A DNA stretch of 64,000 bases from SZUA-430 sp044220975 (GTDB lineage Bacteria; Pseudomonadota; Alphaproteobacteria; Micropepsales; Micropepsaceae), in NCBI GenBank assembly GCA_044220975.1, contig JBGAPZ010000002.1, forward strand, positions 62,001 to 126,000, given 5' to 3'. Shown in pieces: positions 6,954-18,445 of the stretch (its first letter is position 1; each line of letters begins with the position of its first letter). A program made the position numbers and the translations under genes. A model generated the notes under the pieces. The model was given only the letters and a program-made list of their open reading frames with translations. It did no database searches and was not told the origin of the DNA.

Positions 6954-9014
6954 TTAGATGGCGAGCGGGGGCTCGCCTTCCACGACTTCTTGTTCCAAGT
7001 GCGGTGCTTCGCCCTGCGCCCACAGCTTTGTGCGATGGCGTACACGATACACGAGCGGACCGCCGTCCGGCGTTTCGGATCGCTCAAGCGGCCGCTTGAT
7101 GCACACGAACTCGGTCACGAGCGCGTCGGGCGTCGCGCGCACGGTCGCGTAGCCGTGGCCGCCCATATCGGTGAAGGCGAGATGCGGCGCTACGTCGGGG
7201 TTCGAGAGCGCGAGCGCCTTCTTCTTGTCGCCGGTCTTCTTCAGTTCGAGGCTAGAGCGCACGCCATGCAGCATCGACATGTTCATCGACGGCATCACGC
7301 GCCCGTCGGGTAGATCCTGCAGATAGAGCGCGCGCAGCGGGTGATCTTTCTTCATCCCGAGCTCCGTCACCTCGAAGAGGCCCTGGGCCGAGATCGAGCC
7401 GGTGATGAATTCGACGCCCACCGGCTCGAACTTTTGCGGCGGCAGCGATTTCGACACGCGGCCCGCCCAGAACGAATGCCTGTCGCCGGCGACGATGGCC
7501 AGGCCCGTGACGCCCTTGTCGCGCACGGTGTCGCAGATTTCCGAGTGATCGACGACGAAGCCGCCGCCGTTGATTTGCGCGTAGCCCTCTCCCGGCCATG
7601 TCCGCCCCGCAAGTCCGGGCGGCAGATTCAAGGGATCGGTGCGTCCGCTGAGCGTGCCGAACGAGTGGCCCCAAATCTTCCATGGCGCGTTCGATTGCGT
7701 CAGGCGCTCGAGGAACCACTTCCTTTGCGCGACGCCCAGGTAGCTTGACGGCGGATCATTCTTCGTCGGGTTCGGCACGTCCTTGCCGTCGAAGCGGAGG
7801 GTCGCGGGCGGATTGCCGTTGTTCGCGGCGCGGGCGGCATCAAGCGTGTCGTTGATCTCCGCCGGAAACATGTAGGGGAACCCCTTCCCCATATCGAAGC
7901 CTTCACCGTTCGTCGGCGGCGTCATGAAGGAGCGGTTGTCGGTGATGATGAGCTCTGCGTTGCGTCCGAAGCGGAGCGTGCGATGAACGCGGAGCGAGTG
8001 GATGGCTTTGAGGTTGTTCGGTTCGTCGCCGATACCGTCGGCGTCGTACTTTTCAATCGGTGCATTCGAAACTGATGGCGCGGTGAAACGGTCGAGCCCC
8101 TTGCCATGCGACTGCACGGCGCGTGACGGTTGGTATTCGAACCAAGCTTGGTTGGCCGCCACCTTCAATGTTTGCGCCGGACGGACTACGCCGGGGAACG
8201 CTTGCGTGCTTTGGTAGCCAGCCCAGGAAAATTCGTGATTGTCCCAGATGGGCACGAACGGAAAGCGCGCGCGGGCGTCCTGCAGATCGGGATCGGTGAG
8301 GTAGCCTTTGTAGGCCGTGCGATAGTCGGCGAGCGTCGTCGGAAGGTGGAAGTCCTTGACCTTTTCGCCGTTCGGATAGCGCACGGTGTCGCGCAGGCGC
8401 CGGCCGCGGTTTACACCGCCGGGGCTGTCTTCCGGATACCAAACGACTTCGTAAATGAAGTCGCCGAGATGGAGCACGAAGAAGAGACGCTCCGCCGCGG
8501 GCTTGCGCTCGTCTTCATAGATCATGCGGCGGTAGGCGTTGCAGGCGCCTTGCGTCACGTCTTGGCAGCTGACGAAAGCGAAGTTGACTTGGCGGTCGTC
8601 CGACGGGTCCGGCGCGGTCAACGTGCGGCCGATGCGGCTTGCGTTGCCGTCTTGATCGACGAAGCGGTACCAATATTCCGACGCCGGCTTCAGTCCGCCT
8701 GCAAGGAAGCGGCAGGTCCAGTCGGCGTCGGCGCCAACAGTCATCCGGCCGCGTGCGACGACGTTTGCGAATTCGGGATCGCTTGCGACCTCTACCGTCA
8801 TTCGAACTTTCGAATCGGCAGGGCGCCTGGTCCACAAGATCACGCTCTCATGATCGGGGTCGCCGGAGGCGACGCCCTGAGGAAAGAGATCGCGCCGTTC
8901 TTGCGGCTGCGCCGATGCGGCCAGCGCGCGGCCGCCGCCGATCGCCAACCCTGCGCCGAGCGAGCCGGCGAGTGCCAACCATTCGCGACGCGTTTTTGCG
9001 GTTTTGTGGATCAT
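6954..9014 (-). CDS. PhoD-family alkaline phosphatase/phosphodiesterase, Tat-exported
   Basis: A 686-residue secreted metallophosphoesterase. The N-terminus (KTRREWLALAGSLGAGLAIG) is a twin-arginine signal peptide, so the protein is probably folded with its metals before export. An N-terminal beta-sandwich domain (FPQGVASGDPDHESVILWTR, then PASEYWYRFVDQ) precedes the catalytic PhoD domain. Metal-ligand motifs are visible: NFAFVSCQD, HLGDFIYEVVWY, VPIWDNHEFSW, ELIITDNRSFM and LAIVAGDRHSFWAGR. It is somewhat longer than Bacillus PhoD but within the range of proteobacterial members. It probably releases phosphate from phosphodiesters in the periplasm or outside the cell. I see no Pho box upstream by eye. 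Confidence 0.93.
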   Translation of the reverse strand: MIHKTAKTRREWLALAGSLGAGLAIGGGRALAASAQPQERRDLFPQGVASGDPDHESVILWTRRPADSKVRMTVEVASDPEFANVVARGRMTVGADADWTCRFLAGGLKPASEYWYRFVDQDGNASRIGRTLTAPDPSDDRQVNFAFVSCQDVTQGACNAYRRMIYEDERKPAAERLFFVLHLGDFIYEVVWYPEDSPGGVNRGRRLRDTVRYPNGEKVKDFHLPTTLADYRTAYKGYLTDPDLQDARARFPFVPIWDNHEFSWAGYQSTQAFPGVVRPAQTLKVAANQAWFEYQPSRAVQSHGKGLDRFTAPSVSNAPIEKYDADGIGDEPNNLKAIHSLRVHRTLRFGRNAELIITDNRSFMTPPTNGEGFDMGKGFPYMFPAEINDTLDAARAANNGNPPATLRFDGKDVPNPTKNDPPSSYLGVAQRKWFLERLTQSNAPWKIWGHSFGTLSGRTDPLNLPPGLAGRTWPGEGYAQINGGGFVVDHSEICDTVRDKGVTGLAIVAGDRHSFWAGRVSKSLPPQKFEPVGVEFITGSISAQGLFEVTELGMKKDHPLRALYLQDLPDGRVMPSMNMSMLHGVRSSLELKKTGDKKKALALSNPDVAPHLAFTDMGGHGYATVRATPDALVTEFVCIKRPLERSETPDGGPLVYRVRHRTKLWAQGEAPHLEQEVVEGEPPLAI

Positions 9015-9142
9015 GTCAGCCCCTGCCCCTGGTGACTGGGCAGGTTATGCAGGCGCCCGCGGAAGGCCAATCAAGTTTTCGTTGTGTTGCGGGACAGCAA
9101 ACAGGCGCCCAACCTTGGGTCAGGCGCCCGCCTTACCTTACC

Positions 9143-9832
9143 TTAGAACGTGTAGCTCAGACGCGCGGTGACGAGGTGAACGGTCGCGTCGATGTCTTGG
9201 ATATGCGTCGTTGAGGCCAGGAACGGCGCCACTTGCACGTTGTTACGGTCATCGGGGGAATATGTGCTGTAGTCGTAGCTGAGCCCGAGCGTCACGTTCG
9301 GCGCGATCGAATGATCGATGCCCACGCCGAGCGTCCATCCGCTTTCGCGATCGGAACTCACCGAGGTTAGCGCACCGGTCGAAATGACGTTCGAGTGGGT
9401 TTCGATATTGGCGTTCGCATAGCCACCCTTAATGTACAAGAGCCAGTCGCCCCACGTGCGGCCAAGCTGCAGCACGGCCGTGTATTGATCGGAGATTTCG
9501 ATCGAGCGCGAGCGGTCCACCGAGATCGCCGCGAGCTCGCTCACATCGATCGTTCCGGCGGTATAGGACCCTTCAAGACCCAAAACCCAATTGGGGCCCA
9601 CGTCGAAGCGCACGCCGAGCTGTGCGCCGCCCATTATCGCGCTGTCGTCGAACGATTGCGGTTCGGTCAGCGGGAGCAGCGGCTGGAAATGTACGTAGTC
9701 CGCGTCGGCAACTCCGACGCCGCCGTTGAGACCGATATAGACGCCTTCGAAGGGCGTCGCGCGCGATGCCGCGAGCGAATAGGCCATGCAAATTGCGGCG
9801 AGAGACGCCGCTGCGAGCAATTTTGTCTTCAT
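9143..9832 (-). CDS. Outer-membrane beta-barrel protein
   Basis: A 229-residue protein from ATG 9832. It has a signal peptide (MKTKLLAAASLAAICMAYSL, cleavage near ASRA) and a barrel of alternating strands. The mature protein opens with FEGVYIGLNGGVGVADADYV, typical of the Omp25/porin-like OMP_b-brl group. Later strands include WVLGLEGSYTAGTIDVSE, DWLLYIKGGYANANIETHS, WTLGVGIDHSIAPNVTLGLS and the terminal ARLSYTF with the C-terminal aromatic residue needed for BAM insertion. The frame extends 20 codons upstream to 9892, but the inner ATG gives a proper signal peptide. Its pore or binding function is unknown. A G+C-rich stem-loop without a T-run follows the gene. Confidence 0.85.
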   Translation of the reverse strand: MKTKLLAAASLAAICMAYSLAASRATPFEGVYIGLNGGVGVADADYVHFQPLLPLTEPQSFDDSAIMGGAQLGVRFDVGPNWVLGLEGSYTAGTIDVSELAAISVDRSRSIEISDQYTAVLQLGRTWGDWLLYIKGGYANANIETHSNVISTGALTSVSSDRESGWTLGVGIDHSIAPNVTLGLSYDYSTYSPDDRNNVQVAPFLASTTHIQDIDATVHLVTARLSYTF

Positions 9833-10055
9833 CACGATGTTCCCCAATCGCCGGTCACAAAGTGAAACCGGCAGCCCGAAGTTGCTTAACACGCGCTCGA
9901 GACGCGGCCAGTCACATTGCTGGGGGCGGCACTCTTATTTTCAGCAGGTAGTGCAAATTGGCATTGCGAAAACATCGGGCGGTTGCGTCGCCCGTGTTTC
10001 AGTTCGCCCGTGTGGCGCAATATCACCAAAGGCGGCGCGACAATTAATCGTGTCC

Positions 10056-11768
<1,713 letters not shown>

Positions 11769-12018
11769 ATTGAGGCGCTCCACGATTCTGCGGGACGCTC
11801 AAGTTAGTGCGTGTGGGCTGATGGGCCAACCAACCCGCGCGAGCGTCGTGCACATGGCAGGGTCGCCGCGGGGGAAAGCGTGATAAAAGCCGACCGGCCC
11901 CGCGGTCGCTGCCGGTGACGGCCGACCGTCCACGACTTTATCGCGTGGTTTCCACGTAGCAGGTGGTCGGCACTCACGGACCATGACAATAAGGGGCGAA
12001 TTCTCGGCGGGTGACGAC

Positions 12019-13290
12019 ATGAAGATTCTCGTTATCGGTTCCGGCGGGCGCGAGCACGCGCTGTGTTGGGCAATTGCGGCTTCGCCGCTGACGACCAAGC
12101 TCTATTGCGCGCCGGGAAACGGGGGGATTGCCAAGGTCGCCCAGTGCGTAGCGATCGACGTGATGGACTTCGAGCGCATCGTTTCGTTTGCACAGGATAC
12201 GCGTATCGATTTCGTCGTGATCGGACCAGACAATCCGCTTGCTGGTGGATTGGCAGACCGGTTGGCGACCGCCGGCATCAAGCATTTCGGGCCGTCGAAG
12301 GCTGCAGCGGAGCTCGAGTGGTCGAAGGGATTTACGAAGGAGCTTTGCGAGGCGGAGGGGATTCCGACCGCGCAGTTCAAGCGATTCACCGATGCGGCGG
12401 CGGCGAAGGACTACGCGTCGGATCATCCGCTCCCCGTCGTGATCAAGGCAGACGGATTGGCGCTGGGAAAGGGCGTGATCATCGCCTCGACTCGCGCGGA
12501 GGCGTCGGCCGCGATCGATTCTATGTTTGCGGGAACATTCGGGGCGTCGGGACAAAGTATCGTCATCGAAGAGTTTCTATCGGGCGACGAAGCCAGCTTC
12601 TTCGTCTTATGCGACGGCGAGAGCGTGCTGCCGTTCGGCGCAGCGCAAGATCATAAACGCGTCGGCGACGGCGATATCGGTCCGAACACCGGCGGCATGG
12701 GCGCCTATTCGCCGGCGGCCGTGTTTACACCTGCGATCGAGCGCCAGACGTTGGAACGGATCATTCTGCCCACCGTGCGCGCCATGAAAGCGAAGGGGCG
12801 TCCGTTCAAAGGCGTGTTGTTCGCTGGCCTGATGCTCACCGCCGAGGGGCCGAAGCTGATCGAATACAACGCGCGGTTCGGCGATCCCGAAACCCAAGTT
12901 CTAATGATGCGGCTTAAGTCCGACATCGTGCCGTTGTTGCTGGCTGTGGCCGATGGCGCCTTGAAGACGGTCGATGCGCGCTGGCGCGACGAGGCTGCGC
13001 TGACTGTTGTGATGGCCGCGCGCGGGTATCCGGACGCGCCGCTGAAAGGCACCGTGATCCGTGGGCTCGACAAGGCAGCGGCGGTCGAGGGCGTTGAGAT
13101 CTTTCATGCAGGCACAGCGGTCAAGGACGGCGCTGTCGTTGCGAACGGCGGGCGCGTGTTGAACGTTACGGCCTTGGGACGCGACGTGGCCGAGGCGCAG
13201 CGCCGAGCCTATCGTGCGGTCGATTCGATCGAATGGCCCGAAGGGTTTTGCCGGCGCGATATCGGCTGGCGCGCGGTCAACCGGACGTAG
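12019..13290 (+). CDS. purD: Phosphoribosylamine--glycine ligase
   Basis: Catalyses ATP-dependent joining of glycine to 5-phosphoribosylamine, the second step of de novo purine synthesis, in the cytoplasm. The 423-residue protein starts MKILVIGSGGREHALCWAIA. ATP-grasp signatures follow: PVVIKADGLALGKGVIIAST, VIEEFLSGDEASFFVLCDG, AQDHKRVGDGDIGPNTGGMG and LIEYNARFGDPETQVLMMRL. The C-terminal GARS_C domain contains TVVMAARGYPDAP and ALGRDVAEAQRRAYRAV. An in-frame ATG 12 codons earlier is less likely because family members start at MKILVIG. The length is normal. Confidence 0.97.
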   Translation: MKILVIGSGGREHALCWAIAASPLTTKLYCAPGNGGIAKVAQCVAIDVMDFERIVSFAQDTRIDFVVIGPDNPLAGGLADRLATAGIKHFGPSKAAAELEWSKGFTKELCEAEGIPTAQFKRFTDAAAAKDYASDHPLPVVIKADGLALGKGVIIASTRAEASAAIDSMFAGTFGASGQSIVIEEFLSGDEASFFVLCDGESVLPFGAAQDHKRVGDGDIGPNTGGMGAYSPAAVFTPAIERQTLERIILPTVRAMKAKGRPFKGVLFAGLMLTAEGPKLIEYNARFGDPETQVLMMRLKSDIVPLLLAVADGALKTVDARWRDEAALTVVMAARGYPDAPLKGTVIRGLDKAAAVEGVEIFHAGTAVKDGAVVANGGRVLNVTALGRDVAEAQRRAYRAVDSIEWPEGFCRRDIGWRAVNRT

Positions 13291-13372
13291 CGCTTACGCG
13301 GCCGTCTTTGCGCCCTTCCCTCTCCTGGCGGAATGGGTATGAATGGCGCGAAAGCAATCGAGGAAGCGCCCC

Positions 13373-14461
13373 ATGTCTCAACCGTCGCGCCAAGAACAGT
13401 TTAGCGGCACGAAGGATGTCGCGCCCCAGCACGCGTTGGATGCAGCGAAACTTGAGGCCTATCTCAGCGATCATGTGCCCGGGTTTCAGGGTCCGCTGAC
13501 CATCCGCCAGTTCAAGGGCGGGCAGTCGAACCCGACCTATCAGCTTGTCACGCCCAAGACGAAATACGTTCTGCGCCGCAAGCCGCCGGGCAAGCTGTTG
13601 CCGTCGGCGCATGCGGTGGACCGGGAGTTCCGCATCATCTCGGCGCTTTATCCGACCGGGTTTCCGGTGCCGAAGCCCTACGTTCTGTGCACCGACGAAA
13701 GCGTCGCGGGGACGATGTTTTACGTGATGGAGTGCGTCGAGGGACGGGTGATTTGGGAGCCGCAGCTGCCCGGGCTGGAGCCGAAGCAACGGTTTGCGAT
13801 CTACGACGCGATGAACGAGACGCTGGCAAAGCTGCACCAACTCGACCACGAGAAGTTGGGGCTTTCCGATTTCGGAAAGCCCGGCAGCTATTTCGCGCGG
13901 CAGATTTCGCGGTGGGGAAAGCAGTACGTCGCGTCGGAGACTGAGACGATCCCATCGATGAACAAGTTGATGGCGTGGTTGCCCGAGCATATTCCGCCGG
14001 GCGAGCGCGCGGGGATCGTGCACGGCGACTACCGGCTCGACAATATGATCCTGCATCCGAGCGAGCCCAAGGTGCTGGCGGTGCTGGATTGGGAGATTTC
14101 GACCATCGGCGATCCGCTCGCCGATTTCACCTATCACATCATGCAGTGGCGGATGCCTCCGGGCGGCACGGGCGGTGGCACCGGCAGCCTAACGGGCGCC
14201 GACTTGAAGGCGCTCGGCATTCCGACGGAGGCCGAGTACGTCGATATGTACTGCAAGCGCACGGGACGTCCGGGCATCGAGGGGCTCGACTTCTACTTCG
14301 CCTACAACTTCTTCCGTATCGGCGGCATCTTGCAGGGCATTGCGGGGCGCGTGCGCGACGGGACGGCGGCGAGCGCGCATGCGGCGACGATGGCGGCCGC
14401 CGTTCGGCCACTCGGCGACCTTGGTTGGGAGTATGCGAAACGCGCGGGAGCAAAAGACTGA
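13373..14461 (+). CDS. APH-family kinase, ACAD10/11 N-domain- and LvaA-like (copy 1)
   Basis: A 362-residue aminoglycoside-phosphotransferase-fold protein of the acyl-CoA-associated type. Visible motifs are FKGGQSNPTYQLVTPKTKYV (nucleotide loop), LRRKPPGKLLPSAHAVDREF, the catalytic loop IVHGDYRLDNMILHP, and the metal-binding VLDWEISTIGDPLADFTYHI. In mammals this domain is fused to an acyl-CoA dehydrogenase in ACAD10/11, and in Pseudomonas LvaA it phosphorylates 4-hydroxyacyl-CoA. A similar substrate is inferred here. The start ATG 13373 has AGGA about 10 bases upstream. Its stop overlaps the next ATG (TGATG). A second paralogue follows the amidohydrolase, and an ACAD10/11-type dehydrogenase is encoded at 18496-19737. 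Confidence 0.85.
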   Translation: MSQPSRQEQFSGTKDVAPQHALDAAKLEAYLSDHVPGFQGPLTIRQFKGGQSNPTYQLVTPKTKYVLRRKPPGKLLPSAHAVDREFRIISALYPTGFPVPKPYVLCTDESVAGTMFYVMECVEGRVIWEPQLPGLEPKQRFAIYDAMNETLAKLHQLDHEKLGLSDFGKPGSYFARQISRWGKQYVASETETIPSMNKLMAWLPEHIPPGERAGIVHGDYRLDNMILHPSEPKVLAVLDWEISTIGDPLADFTYHIMQWRMPPGGTGGGTGSLTGADLKALGIPTEAEYVDMYCKRTGRPGIEGLDFYFAYNFFRIGGILQGIAGRVRDGTAASAHAATMAAAVRPLGDLGWEYAKRAGAKD

Positions 14462-15738
14462 TGCGAGCACTGCTGCTTGGACTATTGAGTTTCGTTCTTG
14501 CGTCTGCGGCGTTTGCCGATACGAAGCTGATCTATGCGGGCACGCTCTACGCGGTGCCCGGCCAAGAGCCGCTGAAAGAGCAGACCGTCTATGTGAAAGA
14601 CGGGCGGATCGAAAAGGTTGTCGCGGGGTTCGTGCGTGCATCTGCGGGCGAGCGCGTGGTCGATCTGCAGAACGCGTTCGTGCTGCCCGGCTTGATCGAC
14701 TGTCACGTGCATATCTTGGGCGAGCTCAGCGCGACCTCGCGGCTGGAACAGGTCGAGAGCTCGGACGAGTACCTGGCGCTACGCGGCGCGGCTTATGCAC
14801 TGCGTACGCTACGTGCGGGGTTCACGACCGTGCGCGATCTGGGCGAGCGGTCGCCTGCGATCTTTGCGTTGAAGAAGGCGATCAACGAAGGGATGATAGC
14901 GGGGCCGCGCCTTGTCGTGGCGGGCTCGACCCTTTCGCCGACCGGCGGTCATGCGCAGACCTATGGCTATCGGGATGACGTGAACGCGCTCTTTGCATCG
15001 AGCGGAACGTGCGACGGCGTCGACGAGTGCCGCAAAGCGGTCAGGCGGCAGGTCGCGCGGGGCGCGGACGTGATCAAGCTGGTCGCAACGGGCGGTGTGC
15101 TCTCGAACATCAGCGCGGGCGTCGACCAGCAGTTCACGGATGAAGAGCTGGCGGTAATCGTCAAGACGGCACACAGCCTGGGCAAGCGCGTTGCGGCGCA
15201 TGCGCATGGCGCGGCCGGAATCAACGCGGCGCTGCGCGCGGGCGTAGATTCGATCGAGCATGGGTCCTACGTCTCGGCGGAATCGATTTCGCTTTTTCGC
15301 GCAAAGGGCGCCTATTTGGTGCCGACCGTGATTGCGGGGGTAACGGTTGCCGAGCATGCGAAGACGAGCGGGTTCTTGACGCCAGCGCAGCGCGTGAAAG
15401 CGTTGCAGGTCGGGCCGCTGATGCAAGCCGCGCTCGGTCGCGCCTACAACGGCGGCGTCAAGATCGCGTTCGGAACGGATATGGGTGTGGGCGTGCACGG
15501 ACAGAACGCGAAGGAGTTCGCGCTAATGGTGGGCGCGGGTATGCCTGCGGCGGAAGCTCTGAAGGCGGCAACCGTGAATGCGGCCGACCTGCTGCAACTT
15601 TCAAGCACGATCGGAACGATCGAGGCTGGCAAGACCGCCGACATCATCGCGGTGCCGCAGGATCCGATGCGCGATATCAAAGTGATGGAGCGGGTTTCAT
15701 TCGTGATGCGCGGCGGCGCGATCTACGTCAACCCGTGA
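14461..15738 (+). CDS. Exported amidohydrolase (imidazolonepropionase-like)
   Basis: A 425-residue protein with a Sec signal peptide (MRALLLGLLSFVLASAAFAD). A metal-dependent amidohydrolase domain follows: VLPGLIDCHVHILGE (HxH), DVIKLVATGGVLS (the metal-bridging Lys), GKRVAAHAHGAAGINAALRA, DSIEHGSYVS and IAFGTDMGVGVHG (the catalytic Asp). Relatives include Xaa-Pro and Xaa-Arg dipeptidases and carboxypeptidase-like amidohydrolases; the substrate here is unknown. The protein is periplasmic, yet its gene is translationally coupled on both sides to cytoplasmic kinase-like genes. Upstream it overlaps as TGATG and downstream as GTGA. The catalytic residues appear complete. Confidence 0.9.
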   Translation: MRALLLGLLSFVLASAAFADTKLIYAGTLYAVPGQEPLKEQTVYVKDGRIEKVVAGFVRASAGERVVDLQNAFVLPGLIDCHVHILGELSATSRLEQVESSDEYLALRGAAYALRTLRAGFTTVRDLGERSPAIFALKKAINEGMIAGPRLVVAGSTLSPTGGHAQTYGYRDDVNALFASSGTCDGVDECRKAVRRQVARGADVIKLVATGGVLSNISAGVDQQFTDEELAVIVKTAHSLGKRVAAHAHGAAGINAALRAGVDSIEHGSYVSAESISLFRAKGAYLVPTVIAGVTVAEHAKTSGFLTPAQRVKALQVGPLMQAALGRAYNGGVKIAFGTDMGVGVHGQNAKEFALMVGAGMPAAEALKAATVNAADLLQLSSTIGTIEAGKTADIIAVPQDPMRDIKVMERVSFVMRGGAIYVNP

Positions 15739-16778
15739 GCTTCGAACCCGGCCCCGTTCGCGCAGCTCACCGCTTCGACGAAGCGGCGTTGGAGCGCTAT
15801 CTGCGCGCACACATGGACGAGTTCGAAGGACCGCTGAGCGTGCAGCAGTTCGGTGGCGGGCAGTCGAACCCGACGTTTCTGCTCAGCGCCGGCGCCAAGC
15901 GCTATGTGATGCGCAAGAAGCCACCCGGGCAGCTGCTGAAGAGCGCGCACCAGGTCGACCGCGAATACCGCATCATGAAGGCACTGGCCCAGACCGACGT
16001 TCCGGTGCCACGCATGCACGTGCTCTGCGACGACGAAAGCGTCGTCGGGACCGCGTTCTATGTGATGGATTTCCTGGAAGGGCGGATTTTTCGCGATCCG
16101 CAGTTGCCCGGCGTCGCACCCGTGCAGCGCGCCGCGATTTACGATTCAATGAACGACGTGCTAGCGCGGTTGCACAAGGTCGACTTCGCGAAGGTGGCCC
16201 TCGGCGATTTCGGGAAGCCCGGCAACTATTTCGAGCGGCAAATTGCGCGCTGGATCACGCAATACCGCGCCGCGCAGACAGATCAGATCGCCGACATGGA
16301 GCGGCTGATCGAATGGATGCCGAAGAATATTCCGAGCGACGACAGCGTTACAATCGCGCACGGCGACTACCGGCTTGAGAACTCCATCTTTCACCCAACG
16401 GAGCCGCGGATGATCGCGGTGCTGGACTGGGAGCTTTCGACGATCGGGCATCCGCTTGCCGATCTCGCCTATAACTGCATGGGCTATCGCGTGCAGAACC
16501 CGCGGCAAGGCGGTCTTGTGGGTGTGAACTTTGAAGCGACCGGCATTCCGAGCGAGCAAGCGTATGTTTCGAAGTACTGCGCGCGCGTCGGACGCGAGCG
16601 GATCGAAAACTGGCCGTTCTATCTGAGCTTTTCGGTGTTCCGCCTCGCCTCGATCTCGCAAGGGGTTTACAAGCGTGGGATTGACGGGAACGCCAGCTCG
16701 GCGACGGCCGCAACGGCCGGGAATAGTTGCCAATTCCTTGCCGAGCACGCCTGGCGGCTCGCGCACGAGGCCGAATAG
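15735..16778 (+). CDS. APH-family kinase, ACAD10/11 N-domain- and LvaA-like (copy 2)
   Basis: A 347-residue paralogue of the protein at 13373, starting at GTG 15735, which overlaps the amidohydrolase stop. It keeps the same landmarks: FGGGQSNPTFLLSAGAKRYV, MRKKPPGQLLKSAHQVDREY, IAHGDYRLENSIFHP (with Glu where copy 1 has Asp) and VLDWELSTIGHPLADLAYNC. The parallel spacing of motifs shows an old duplication, now clearly diverged. It is likely a cytoplasmic kinase acting on hydroxyacyl-CoA substrates, perhaps of different chain length or stereochemistry from copy 1. That specificity is inference. It is the last gene of the three-gene unit. Confidence 0.85.
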   Translation: MSFEPGPVRAAHRFDEAALERYLRAHMDEFEGPLSVQQFGGGQSNPTFLLSAGAKRYVMRKKPPGQLLKSAHQVDREYRIMKALAQTDVPVPRMHVLCDDESVVGTAFYVMDFLEGRIFRDPQLPGVAPVQRAAIYDSMNDVLARLHKVDFAKVALGDFGKPGNYFERQIARWITQYRAAQTDQIADMERLIEWMPKNIPSDDSVTIAHGDYRLENSIFHPTEPRMIAVLDWELSTIGHPLADLAYNCMGYRVQNPRQGGLVGVNFEATGIPSEQAYVSKYCARVGRERIENWPFYLSFSVFRLASISQGVYKRGIDGNASSATAATAGNSCQFLAEHAWRLAHEAE

Positions 16779-16786
16779 CTCGGCCA

Positions 16787-16801
16787 TTAACCCGGGCTTA
16801 G
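16787..16801. promoter_or_regulatory. Near-match CtrA box upstream of histidine kinase
   Basis: TTAA-N7-TTAG, one mismatch from the CtrA consensus TTAA-N7-TTAA, lies 48 bp before the kinase start at 16849. Several one-mismatch matches are expected by chance in 64 kb of this composition, so the call rests mainly on position. Confidence 0.25.
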
Positions 16802-16848
16802 GCATCGATACTCAACGCAAATTTACGCGATAGCCGTACGCTGCGTTC

Positions 16849-18414
16849 GTGTCGCGTGAACCAGGACCTATGCCGCCAGATCCGGCCCAACCCACTGTGC
16901 AGTTGCTCGAACTCGGGGCGCATTTCGCGCTGGCCGAGCGCGCAGCAAAGATCGGCTATTGGCGGCATCAATTGACCGACGGTACGGTGCATTGGTCCCC
17001 CGGTCTCTATGCAATGCTCGACATCGACCCTGCGGAAGTTTCACCGCGCAGCGAGTTCTTGATCGAGCGAATTCATCCGGACGACCGAGCGCTTGTGCCC
17101 GCGGCGGTCAGCCAAGCCATCCGCGAGCGCAAATCGTTTCAGTACCGGACACGTTCGTGGAACACGGGTGCGCCCGAACGTACGTTCGACACGTACGGCG
17201 ACGTGCAATGCGACGAAAGCGGCCGCGTTAGCGCCATCCTTGGCGTGGTGCGCGAGGTGACGGCCGAAGTCGCTGCGCAACGCAAGTTCGAGGATCGAGA
17301 GGCCGCCTACCGCTTCGTCGCGGAAGAAGCGACCGACATGATCATCCGCCACGGCAAGGACGGTACGCCGCTGTTCGTATCACCGGCCATCCGCCAACTC
17401 TTAGGGTGCGAGCCTGATACCTATTTGAAAGAGCCGCCCTTTACGCGCGTCCACGCCGACGACCTTGCCATGGTGCAGCGAACCCTTCTGGAAGCCAGGG
17501 ATTCGCGGCGAACCGCCACGCTGACCTATCGGATGCGTCATACGCAAGGCCACTACGTTTGGTGCGAAACGCGCGTGCGGTTCGTGTTCAACGCGGCGAC
17601 GGATGAGCATCTGGGCGCAATTTCGATTTCGCGCGACATCACGGAACACAAGAACTTTGAAGAGGCGCTGCAAGCGGCCCGCGAGCGTGCGGAGTTCGCG
17701 AACCATACGAAGTCACGCTTCCTAGCGAACATGAGCCACGAGCTTCGTACACCGTTGAACGCGATCATAGGCTTTTCCGATATTCTGGCGCGCGAGATGT
17801 TCGGACCGCTCGGCAGCGAGCGCTACGCCGATTACGCGCGCTTGATCAACGAGTCCGGCGGGATGCTGCTCGACCTCATCAACGATCTGCTCGACATGTC
17901 GAAGATCGAGGCCGGCAAGCTCGACTTGCATCCTGAGGATTTCTCCGTTACCGACGCGATTGCGGCGTGCGTGCGGCTCCTCTCGATGCGGGTGGAGAGC
18001 CGCGGTGTCACGCTTACGACGCGCGTCGAACCGAAGGGGTTGCGGCTGCATGCCGATGCACGCGCTTTCAAGCAAATTCTCCTCAATCTGGTTTCGAACG
18101 CGGTGAAGTTTACCGATGCGGGCGGGCGGATCGACGTGACGGCGATGGTCGAGGGCGAACGCTTGCGCCTGATTGTCGCCGATACGGGGGTCGGGATTCC
18201 GGCGGAGGTTTTGCCGCGGCTCGCACGGCCGTTCGAGCAGGCGGCCAACGACCCCGCGCGCGCGCATGGCGGCTCGGGCTTGGGACTTGCGTTGGTGAAG
18301 TCGCTGACCCAGCTGCACGGCGGCGACTTCACGCTCGAAAGCCATCTTGGGCTCGGAACAACTGTGACCGTGATGCTGCCTTTGCGCGGAGCCGACAGCG
18401 AGCGCGCCGCTTAG
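16849..18414 (+). CDS. Two-PAS sensor histidine kinase, cytoplasmic
   Basis: A 521-residue kinase starting at GTG 16849; ATG 16870 is an alternative. It has two PAS/PAC modules, at about residues 25-140 (IGYWRHQLTDGTVHWSPGLY, ERIHPDDRALV) and 155-275 (DMIIRHGKDGTPLFVSPAIR, AISISRDITEHKNFEEAL). The HisKA domain contains RFLANMSHELRTPLNAIIGF with phospho-accepting His297. The HATPase domain has LLNLVSNAVKFTDAGG (N box), VADTGVGIPAEV (G1) and HGGSGLGLALVKSL (G2). I see no transmembrane segment, so it probably senses a cytoplasmic signal. The H-box style resembles PleC/DivJ-type cell-cycle kinases. No response regulator is adjacent. A convergent terminator follows. Confidence 0.93.
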   Translation: MSREPGPMPPDPAQPTVQLLELGAHFALAERAAKIGYWRHQLTDGTVHWSPGLYAMLDIDPAEVSPRSEFLIERIHPDDRALVPAAVSQAIRERKSFQYRTRSWNTGAPERTFDTYGDVQCDESGRVSAILGVVREVTAEVAAQRKFEDREAAYRFVAEEATDMIIRHGKDGTPLFVSPAIRQLLGCEPDTYLKEPPFTRVHADDLAMVQRTLLEARDSRRTATLTYRMRHTQGHYVWCETRVRFVFNAATDEHLGAISISRDITEHKNFEEALQAARERAEFANHTKSRFLANMSHELRTPLNAIIGFSDILAREMFGPLGSERYADYARLINESGGMLLDLINDLLDMSKIEAGKLDLHPEDFSVTDAIAACVRLLSMRVESRGVTLTTRVEPKGLRLHADARAFKQILLNLVSNAVKFTDAGGRIDVTAMVEGERLRLIVADTGVGIPAEVLPRLARPFEQAANDPARAHGGSGLGLALVKSLTQLHGGDFTLESHLGLGTTVTVMLPLRGADSERAA

Positions 18415-18445
18415 CGAGTTCCCTCACGCAATCGCAAGCAACAAA

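Noticed and set aside
9097..9130. Stem-loop after the outer-membrane barrel gene as a terminator
   Set aside because: The repeated GGCGCCT words can pair but there is no T-run and several alternative foldings exist; not listed as a feature.
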